Shown here: positions 56,900 through 64,000 of the stretch, one piece after another | Position numbering within the stretch: position 1 is the first letter of the stretch | Layout: the number at the start of each line of letters is the position of its first letter | The notes under the pieces: generated by a model | Database searches by the model: none | What the model saw: the letters and a program-made list of their open reading frames with translations, nothing else | What the model was told of the DNA's origin: nothing | Made by a program: the position numbers and the translations under genes | NCBI GenBank assembly: GCA_024635795.1 | Contig: JAGXIH010000011.1 | Coordinates: 1 to 64,000 of the forward strand | From: Salegentibacter sp. | Lineage (GTDB): Bacteria > Bacteroidota > Bacteroidia > Flavobacteriales > Flavobacteriaceae | Length of the DNA stretch: 64,000 nucleotides | Direction of reading: 5' to 3'

Positions 56900-57931
56900 C
56901 TATTTAATCGGAAAATGAATCTGTGTGACCCAATCTGCCGGGTTAGGATTACTTTCAGGCCCGGTAATATATACTTCAAAAACATCTTCTTCTTCATTTA
57001 ATTCCAGGCTGTGTTCTTCAATATAATCGTAGGCCGTATTCCAGGCATCCGGGAGGTTTTTATAATCACCCTTAAGGGTTGCTCTTAAAACTTTTTGGTT
57101 TGGAAGGTTGCCGTTAAGTACCTGGCTATTATTTGGCGTTACCACCTGATTCGGTGTAAAGATCCCTGCTGAAAAAATTGCTGTACCGGCATTTTCATCC
57201 CTTTCATTATAAAGGGTAAAAGGTTTCCCGCTTATTTCTATATTATTTTCTTCCATATAGGTTCTTACATCTGCGATCATTTTTTGCACACGCTGATTTA
57301 CCTGGGAAGTTTTTGTGGCTGTAGTGGTGTACATATAATAGCCACCTCCGTGCTGTATTACTCCGTCTATATTGATGGAAAATTTTTCCATTTTCTTTAT
57401 TACAGAATTTTCCAGGTTCTCCAGGCCTTTTCTGAACATTGGCCGCATCATTCCACTTAAGGTTTCAGATTGGAAACTGAAAGCGAGTTTTTCCATAAAA
57501 CTCTGGGTGCCTTTCATACCCCAGGTAACTTTGGTACTATCTTCCATTTCGTTGAATTCCCAGTAAATATCACTGGTGGAAGAGCCAAAAGGCGTGTCAA
57601 AGCTTATTTCCTGGTCTATGCCTGAAAAAGGTTTAGCGTCCAGCGTCTTAATATTTCCATCTCCCATACTCTCACTTCTCCAGGAATAACCGGCATCTGT
57701 ACCACGGGTTTTTTCATCATATTCAACTACCATATCCTCTGCCTCCAGAGACCAGGGTTCCCAATTACGCCAGTTATGGTATTCATTCACTTCATTAAAA
57801 ACCACTTCTACCGGAGCAGGAATTATTCGGGTTTCTTCAATGTGATATTCCCCGTCTTTGGTAGCGATATAAATTGAACCGGCAATTACAATAATAAGAA
57901 GTAAAAAGAGGAGGTATTTAAATATTTTCAT
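56900..57931 (-). CDS. SRPBCC + GyrI-like effector-binding domain protein
   Basis: N-terminal SRPBCC pattern (IEETRIIPAPVEVVFNEVNEYHNWRNWEPWS) and C-terminal GyrI-like region. Confidence 0.8.
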   Translation of the reverse strand: MKIFKYLLFLLLIIVIAGSIYIATKDGEYHIEETRIIPAPVEVVFNEVNEYHNWRNWEPWSLEAEDMVVEYDEKTRGTDAGYSWRSESMGDGNIKTLDAKPFSGIDQEISFDTPFGSSTSDIYWEFNEMEDSTKVTWGMKGTQSFMEKLAFSFQSETLSGMMRPMFRKGLENLENSVIKKMEKFSINIDGVIQHGGGYYMYTTTATKTSQVNQRVQKMIADVRTYMEENNIEISGKPFTLYNERDENAGTAIFSAGIFTPNQVVTPNNSQVLNGNLPNQKVLRATLKGDYKNLPDAWNTAYDYIEEHSLELNEEEDVFEVYITGPESNPNPADWVTQIHFPIK

Positions 57932-58000
57932 TTTGGCAGTGGTTGATTATACTGCTAATATAAAGAATTTAACAAACCAATATCGCTATTCCCGGCTAGA

Positions 58001-58189
58001 TTAATGCCCAAGCCATGATTTCAGGAAAAAAAGAAGAATTATAAAACCAATAAAACCAATTAATACATAAATACTGCCTTTATAATACTTCTTGTGCAGT
58101 TTGGTATCTTTCCGGTAGGAGAGGATAATTATTGCAACAAATGCAATAAGGAAGAGGGCAGCAAATACTAATTGTCCGGTGCTAAACAT
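58001..58189 (-). CDS. Small two-TM membrane protein
   Basis: MFSTGQLVFAALFLIAFVAIIILSYRKDTKLHKKYYKGSIYVLIGFIGFIILLFFLKSWLGH. Confidence 0.65.
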   Translation of the reverse strand: MFSTGQLVFAALFLIAFVAIIILSYRKDTKLHKKYYKGSIYVLIGFIGFIILLFFLKSWLGH

Positions 58190-58337
58190 TCTGAATTATT
58201 TGTGGCAAAGTTACATTTTTATAGTTTTATCCTATCTAATTATTGCGGAACAAAAAGAAAACTAATAAATTATAAAACCCAGGATTAGTTCTTTATCATA
58301 GTTCTTCGAAAGCTTGGGCTAATTTTAAAGGAAAAAT

Positions 58338-59345
58338 ATGAAATACACTCTTTATATCTTATTGATCTTGTTCAGTTTTTCTTCTTTTAAAGAAAAATCC
58401 GAAAAAGAATCAAAGACCAGAAAAACTAAAAGCAGTGCTGTAAAAAAATCTTCCAAACAGTATCATTCAGCAGATTTTCAGCTTGTGTTTGAATATCCAG
58501 TGAATTATGAAGTAAGAGAAGACAGTCTTGCAGGGCAGACTCCCGTAATAAATGTATCCAGAAAAAATAATCCTGGGGTGCCTCCCTATGGAATTCACGA
58601 GGATTTCGAAAATACATATATTTCATTTTTACCTGACGGCTTTGGAGTAGATGGCCCTGCAGGAACTCAAAAATCTGTTGAGGAATTCGGCAACCCACTG
58701 CCTTTTTCTTTTGAAGTTGATGAAAAGGAATCGCGGGTTTATCTATTGAATAATGGAGAGGTCTGGGGTTTTTACCTTCGGTTTTCTACCCTTCCTGAAA
58801 GCTGGAGTGAATTTGGCGGTATATTTATCAGGTATAAAGTGTGGGACTTTGAAGCCCGATGTAAATCCTCGGCAGATGAGGAAATACCTATTGAAGAATG
58901 CGATCCCCTGACAGGAGATAAGATTTTATATTTTGGGGAAGTGGATGGAAAATCTAAAAAGGAGATCGATGAAATCCTTAAGAGTCTTTGGTTCTCCTTA
59001 GAAAATTATGATCGCAAGGAAATTTCAGATTTAATCAGGATTGATAAGCCGGTTAAAGGGAAAACCATAGAATCTCCTCTCCAAATTACAGGAGAAGCCC
59101 GCGGGAACTGGTTTTTTGAAGCCACAGCTCCCGTAGAACTCCTTGATGGGAATTTTCAATCTCTTGGCATAAGCTACATCGAAGTTTTGAATGCTGACTG
59201 GATGACCGAAGATTTTGTAGACTTTCGAGGCAGTATTGATTTTATAAAGCCAGACACCAAAAACGGATATTTGTTGCTCAAAAAAAGCAATGCTTCAGGA
59301 AAGCCCGAACTGGACCAGATACTAAGAATCCCTGTTAAATTTTAA
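58338..59345 (+). CDS. Secreted protein with Gmad2-like immunoglobulin domain
   Basis: KGKTIESPLQITGEARGNWFFEATAPVELLDGNFQSLG...DFRGSIDF. Confidence 0.8.
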   Translation: MKYTLYILLILFSFSSFKEKSEKESKTRKTKSSAVKKSSKQYHSADFQLVFEYPVNYEVREDSLAGQTPVINVSRKNNPGVPPYGIHEDFENTYISFLPDGFGVDGPAGTQKSVEEFGNPLPFSFEVDEKESRVYLLNNGEVWGFYLRFSTLPESWSEFGGIFIRYKVWDFEARCKSSADEEIPIEECDPLTGDKILYFGEVDGKSKKEIDEILKSLWFSLENYDRKEISDLIRIDKPVKGKTIESPLQITGEARGNWFFEATAPVELLDGNFQSLGISYIEVLNADWMTEDFVDFRGSIDFIKPDTKNGYLLLKKSNASGKPELDQILRIPVKF

Positions 59346-59346
59346 A

Positions 59347-60417
59347 CTACTGTTTTACTTCGTATCTCCAGCCGAATTTATCTTCGGCCTGGTTATACTG
59401 GATTTTCATCAGTTTATCTTTAAAGAAACTAGCGTAGGTATCCTCAAATTTTGGAAGCTCAAATTTTTCGCCTTTATGTCCAAACCCAACAATTGGGTTG
59501 ATCACAGCTGCAGTACCGGCGCCAAACATTTCTTTTAGTTCTCCCTTTCTGGCAGCTTCAACGATCTCTTTAACGCTTACCTTTCTCACTTCAACAGGAA
59601 TATTGAATTCTTCGGCAAGGGTAATAATGCTCTTTCGGGTAACTCCATCCAGGATCCTGTCGCTGGTAGGAGCAGTGAGCAATTTATCTCCAACCCTGAA
59701 GAAAATATTCATTGTTCCCGCTTCTTCCAGGTATTCGTGCGTATTGGCGTCGGTCCAAACTATCTGCTGGAAGCCTTCCTCTTTTGCAAGGTTTGTAGGA
59801 TGGAACTGCGCAGCATAGTTTCCGGCAGCTTTGGCATATCCCACGCCACCATCGGCAGCACGGCTAAAAGTCTCTGAAAATTTTACTCTTACCTCGCCAC
59901 TGTAATAAGCCTGGGCCGGTGAGCAAATAATCATAAATTTATATTTGGTAGATGGTGCAGCAGAAACACATTCTTCGGTAGCGATCACAAAAGGACGGAT
60001 ATAAAGTGAGTTGCCGAAACCTTTCTGAATCCATTCCTTGTCTATTTTTAATAATTCCTCAAGGCCATTGAAGAAATAGTCCTTCGGGAATTCAGGAATA
60101 GCAAGCCTTCCACCAGATACATTTATACGTTTAAAGTTTTCTTCGGGCCTGAAAAGCCAGATTTTATCATCTTCATCTTTAAAAGCTTTCATTCCTTCGA
60201 AAACCGCCTGCCCATAATGGAAAACCTTGGCCGAAGGCATAAGTTCTATCGGGCCATAGGGTTTTATCTTAGGGGTGTTCCACTTTCCATTTTCATAATC
60301 ACACTCCAACATATGATCGGTGAATATTTCACCGAATACGAGCTTGTCCAGCTTAGTTTGATCAAGTTTAGAGGTGGTAGATTTTATAATTTCGAGAGAG
60401 GAAGTGTCGGTTTTCAT
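59347..60417 (-). CDS. ilvE: Branched-chain amino acid aminotransferase
   Basis: FHYGQAVFEGMKAFK, SLYIRPFVIATE, GGVGYAKAAGNYAAQFHPT, EEAGTMNIFF; start set at ATG 60417. Confidence 0.95.
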   Translation of the reverse strand: MKTDTSSLEIIKSTTSKLDQTKLDKLVFGEIFTDHMLECDYENGKWNTPKIKPYGPIELMPSAKVFHYGQAVFEGMKAFKDEDDKIWLFRPEENFKRINVSGGRLAIPEFPKDYFFNGLEELLKIDKEWIQKGFGNSLYIRPFVIATEECVSAAPSTKYKFMIICSPAQAYYSGEVRVKFSETFSRAADGGVGYAKAAGNYAAQFHPTNLAKEEGFQQIVWTDANTHEYLEEAGTMNIFFRVGDKLLTAPTSDRILDGVTRKSIITLAEEFNIPVEVRKVSVKEIVEAARKGELKEMFGAGTAAVINPIVGFGHKGEKFELPKFEDTYASFFKDKLMKIQYNQAEDKFGWRYEVKQ

Positions 60418-60517
60418 TGATTTAAATTTAGTTAACAAATTTACCGAAATATTGGCAGAATAAAAATCAAAAGTTTTGGTAAATTAGTTTTTTGCTAATC
60501 ACCTAAGCTAATCCACA

Positions 60518-61000
60518 ATGAAGAAAATAATTTCTGTAATCACATTATTTTTGACCTTGTTTTGCTGGAATATTAGTTTTGCTCAAAATTCTAAAGATGT
60601 TTCCTACTCTTCTTATGGAGAGAAAATTTCTCAGGAAAAGGCAATTGAGCCCCTGGCAGCGAAAACTCAGTTCGACCTTTTGAAAGTTGGGGATACTTTA
60701 GATCTTAAATTTTCTACCAAAGTAAAAAGCGTATGCAAGATGAAGGGATGCTGGATGATCCTGGACCTTCCCGGGGAAGAAGTGCGGGTTACCTTTAAAG
60801 ATTATGGTTTTTTTGTTCCAAAAGATATTGAAGATAGGGAAGTGATTGTTGCTGGGAAGGCATATCTGGAAGAAATTTCGGTTGATGATCAAAAACATTA
60901 CGCTGAGGATGAAGGAAAAACTGAAGAGGAAATAGCACTTATTAATGAGCCCGTTTTAACCAGATCCTTTTTGGCCCATGGAGTTTTACTAAAAGAATAA
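60518..61000 (+). CDS. DUF4920 domain-containing secreted protein
   Basis: SYGEKIS...VKSVCKMKGCWMILDLPGEEVRVTFKDYGFFVPKDI. Confidence 0.85.
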   Translation: MKKIISVITLFLTLFCWNISFAQNSKDVSYSSYGEKISQEKAIEPLAAKTQFDLLKVGDTLDLKFSTKVKSVCKMKGCWMILDLPGEEVRVTFKDYGFFVPKDIEDREVIVAGKAYLEEISVDDQKHYAEDEGKTEEEIALINEPVLTRSFLAHGVLLKE

Positions 61001-61001
61001 T

Positions 61002-61676
61002 TTGGAAAGAAAGATAATAAAGACTGCCGATGGGTCTGTAACAATTCATTTACCCGAGTGGGATGAACAATACCATTCTAAACACGGCGCGGTGCAGGAA
61101 GCCCAGCATGTTTTTATTAAAATGGGTTTGCATCATTTTTTAAAGCAAAACCAAAAACCTAAGCTTTCCATACTGGAAATAGGTTTTGGTACCGGGCTTA
61201 ACGCTTTTATCACTTTTCTGGAAGCTCAGAAGTTACCTTTGCAATTTGACTATACCGGGGTGGAAGCTTATCCTGTCACTTCTGAAGAAATTGCTGCCTT
61301 GAATTATGCTGAAATGCTTTCAGCAGAAAGTCAGCAGGGGGCATTGCAGAAGATGCATGATTGTCCCTGGGAACAATATGTAGAAATAAGCGATAATTTC
61401 AAATTGAAGAAACTTCAAAAGAAATTTGATGAGATCACCATAAAAAATGAGGTTGACATCATTTATTTTGATGCTTTTGGGGCCAGGGTGCAACCTGATC
61501 TCTGGACTGAGGAGATTTTTGAAATAATGTATTCTGCTTTAAAAGGAGGAGGAATCCTGGTCACTTATTCGGCTAAGGGAAGTGTTAGGCGGGCTATGCA
61601 AAAAGTAGGTTTTATCGTTGAAAGACTTCCCGGCCCGCCAGGAAAACGGGAAATGTTAAGAGGGACAAAAAATTGA
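61002..61676 (+). CDS. mnmD: tRNA U34 methyltransferase MnmD (MnmC N-terminal-like)
   Basis: ADGSVTIHLPEWDEQYHSKHGAVQEAQHVFI, ILEIGFGTGLNAFIT, IIYFDAFGARVQPDLWTEEIF; apparent TTG start. Confidence 0.88.
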   Translation: MERKIIKTADGSVTIHLPEWDEQYHSKHGAVQEAQHVFIKMGLHHFLKQNQKPKLSILEIGFGTGLNAFITFLEAQKLPLQFDYTGVEAYPVTSEEIAALNYAEMLSAESQQGALQKMHDCPWEQYVEISDNFKLKKLQKKFDEITIKNEVDIIYFDAFGARVQPDLWTEEIFEIMYSALKGGGILVTYSAKGSVRRAMQKVGFIVERLPGPPGKREMLRGTKN

Positions 61677-61747
61677 ATTGCAATCATGTTAAACCTCTAA
61701 TAAAATCTTGGGGTAGCCCGCGGCAAGTGCTTATCTTGTAAAGAAAA

Positions 61748-62653
61748 ATGCGTGTATTAATTACCGGAGCTACCGGCCTTATTGGAACAAGGGTTACCCA
61801 ATTATGTCAGGAAAAAGGTATTAAGGTAAATTATCTTACTACCACCAAAGATAAAATTGAATCCAAACCCGATTATAAAGGATTTTACTGGAACCCGGAA
61901 AAAGACGAAATAGACCCTGAGGCTTTTAAGGGTGTGAGTGCTATAATTAATCTTGTTGGAGAGAATATCGCTAAACGCTGGACGCAGGAGCAAAAAGATA
62001 AAATTATAAGCAGCAGGGTAGATACGGCGGCACTGCTGTATAAAACCCTTCAGAATAACAATCATCATATCACCCATTTTATTTCTGCCAGTGCAATTGG
62101 GATCTATCCCAGTTCTCTCGAGAAACTCTACACCGAAGAAAATGAGGCTGTAGATGATTCCTTTGTTGGGGAGGTTGTTGTGCAATGGGAAGAAGTCGCC
62201 GATAATTTTAGTGACTTGGGAATGGATGTTGCCAAAATACGGGTAGGCCTTGTTTTAGCCCGGGAGGGTGGTTTACTGGAGAAGCTAAAGGAGCCTTTGA
62301 ATTTTAACGTGGGCTCTCCGCTTGGCAGTGGCAATCAGTGGCAATCCTGGATACATATAAATGATGTGGCGGGAATTTTTGTGCATACCCTGGAAAATAA
62401 ACTGGAAGGTACCTTTAATGCGGTTGCGCCCAATCCTGTGACCAATAAGGAACTGATAAACGAAGTCGCATCTAAAATGGGAAAATCGGTATGGTTGCCT
62501 AATGTGCCGGCATTTGCTTTAAAAGCGGTTCTGGGAGAAATGTCACGGCTTGTCTTATCCAGCCAGCTGGTGAGCAGCGATAAAATAGAACAAACAGGGT
62601 ATAGATTTGAATACACTAATTTAGCGAAAGCCTTGGAAGATACTATGCAATAA
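61748..62653 (+). CDS. TIGR01777-family NAD(P)-binding epimerase-like protein
   Basis: MRVLITGATGLIGTRV, AIINLVGENIAKRWT, SASAIGIYP, VRVGLVLAREGG. Confidence 0.92.
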   Translation: MRVLITGATGLIGTRVTQLCQEKGIKVNYLTTTKDKIESKPDYKGFYWNPEKDEIDPEAFKGVSAIINLVGENIAKRWTQEQKDKIISSRVDTAALLYKTLQNNNHHITHFISASAIGIYPSSLEKLYTEENEAVDDSFVGEVVVQWEEVADNFSDLGMDVAKIRVGLVLAREGGLLEKLKEPLNFNVGSPLGSGNQWQSWIHINDVAGIFVHTLENKLEGTFNAVAPNPVTNKELINEVASKMGKSVWLPNVPAFALKAVLGEMSRLVLSSQLVSSDKIEQTGYRFEYTNLAKALEDTMQ

Positions 62654-62683
62654 AAAAAACCACCAGATTTGGTGGCTTTTTTT
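62653..62683. terminator. Bidirectional-looking terminator
   Basis: AAAAAAACCACCAGATTTGGTGGCTTTTTTT between convergent genes. Confidence 0.8.
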
Positions 62684-62702
62684 ATTGGTAGTAATGGTGA
62701 TT

Positions 62703-63428
62703 TTAGGATTTTTCGGCGACTAGTCTTATCCTCAAATTTATATCATCATAGACAAAATTATCTCCAAGACCATCAAAGACTGACTTTGATCCAAAATTAA
62801 CTTTCCAATGGGTGCGATCTATACTGAATTCATTGCTTGAGATTTCTACCTGATCTCCACTGTGAGTAATGTTAACCGGGAAGGTGATATTTTTGGTGTC
62901 TTCTTTTATAGTAAGATTGCCCGAAAGCATAGTCTGCCCATTTTCTTCAGTTATATCGGTGATTTCGAAGGTGGCTTCAGGATATTTTTCCGTATTAAAA
63001 AAATCACCTTCCTTGCCTTCAACGGTACCTTTTAGATGGGCCTCAAGGTCAGAGCGATCCTTACCTTTTAGGTCGGTCACCTCTATGGATTTCATATCAA
63101 TTACAAAACTTCCACTTTCAATGGTGCTGTCGTTCGCCTTGAAGGAACCTTCTGCAAGTTTAATGGTCCCCGTGTGAGTGGCGGTGGGTTTCCGGCCTTT
63201 CCAGTGAATAGCAGATTCATCGGTCCTCACTTTAAAAGTTTCAGCTTCAAGATTCGCTTCGCGGGCATCTCTGGCATCTTCTGTTTTAGCTTTATTGTTT
63301 TCATTTTTACAACCTGTAACAGCTATACTTAGAAAAGCAATAAAAAATGTTTTACTTAAAAGTTTTCTCATTTTTAGTCGATTTAGGTATAAATTCAAAT
63401 TTAAGCTTTCTGTTATTCGTAGTTTCAT
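62703..63428 (-). CDS. YceI-family lipid-binding protein, lipoprotein
   Basis: Lipobox AVTGCKNE; FKVRTDESAIHWKGRKPTATHTGTIKLAEGSFKANDSTIESGSFVIDMKSIEVTDL. Confidence 0.92.
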   Translation of the reverse strand: MKLRITESLNLNLYLNRLKMRKLLSKTFFIAFLSIAVTGCKNENNKAKTEDARDAREANLEAETFKVRTDESAIHWKGRKPTATHTGTIKLAEGSFKANDSTIESGSFVIDMKSIEVTDLKGKDRSDLEAHLKGTVEGKEGDFFNTEKYPEATFEITDITEENGQTMLSGNLTIKEDTKNITFPVNITHSGDQVEISSNEFSIDRTHWKVNFGSKSVFDGLGDNFVYDDINLRIRLVAEKS

Positions 63429-63522
63429 AAAACAATCCTAAAATGATTTTGTGACATTTTGACATTTGATAAGAATTGGCAATACTTTTGACCGTTTCTG
63501 CCTGTATTTAAATGCTGAAAAA

Positions 63523-64000
63523 ATGAGTAAAAAGAAAACAGATAAAACCAAAAATCACGATAATCACGTAGATGATAATTCGGTTAAAGATAAAGTAGAA
63601 GACGCTATCGACCAGGCTATTGAAGACGTTGAAGAAAATACCGAAAATAAGCAGGACGACGGGGACTTTTCTGAAACCGATAAACTAAAAGAAGAGGTTC
63701 AGAAAGAAAAAGATAAGTTTTTACGTCTTTTTGCTGAATTTGAAAATTACAAAAGACGTACCTCCAAGGAAAGACTGGAGTTGTTTAAAACTGCCAATCA
63801 GGAAGTAATGTCAGCAATGTTACCCGTTTTGGACGATTTTGACAGGGCTTTAAATGAGATTCAGAAAACCAATGATAAAAACCTGCTTAAAGGAGTGGAA
63901 CTTATTCATACTAAATTCAGTGAAACCCTAAGAAACAAGGGATTGGAGCCTATGAATGTTGAAGAAGGGGACGATTTTGATGCAGACCTGCACGAAGCGA
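63523..64000 (+). CDS. grpE: Nucleotide exchange factor GrpE (truncated by window edge)
   Basis: MSKKKTDKTKNHDNHV...KDKFLRLFAEFENYKRRTSKERLELFKTANQEVMSAMLPVLDDFDRAL; open at right edge, so absent from ORF track. Confidence 0.92.
   Translation, partial: MSKKKTDKTKNHDNHVDDNSVKDKVEDAIDQAIEDVEENTENKQDDGDFSETDKLKEEVQKEKDKFLRLFAEFENYKRRTSKERLELFKTANQEVMSAMLPVLDDFDRALNEIQKTNDKNLLKGVELIHTKFSETLRNKGLEPMNVEEGDDFDADLHEA

Overview
The window looks like a Bacteroidetes/Flavobacteriia chromosome segment: low GC, SusC/SusD pair, OMP-type TonB receptors, type III glutamine synthetase, GLPGLI-free but otherwise typical gene content. No rRNA gene, complete tRNA or CRISPR array was found by eye. Main blocks: (1) a TonB-dependent receptor entering from the left edge (minus strand), then two tandem LytS-type histidine kinases around one LytTR response regulator; (2) a relic-rich intergenic region at about 5.07-6.28 kb; (3) an SLC13/RCK permease; (4) a fructan/sucrose utilization locus (periplasmic-binding-protein HTCS, sugar porter, GH32, SusC, SusD, PfkB fructokinase); (5) MscS, MFS, SDR and apt; (6) a small accessory patch with MazEF-like toxin-antitoxin, a truncated antidote-protein gene and a TonB-receptor C-terminal fragment; (7) a BlaI/BlaR1-like pair in which the M56 sensor carries repeated TonB-plug-like modules; (8) a Na/Ca antiporter and glnN; (9) a one-strand curli-type amyloid operon with curlin-repeat proteins, an apparent CsgH-CsgE fusion, CsgF, a CsgG with an added C-terminal beta-barrel-like domain, and a large lipoprotein; (10) housekeeping and accessory genes: purM, ABC ATPase, prfA, pyrF, icmF, marC, an Lrp regulator, amt/glnK, crcB, ilvE, mnmD, YceI and partial grpE. 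The strongest candidate for an under-described system is the curli locus. All assignments come from reading translated motifs; no database search was run.
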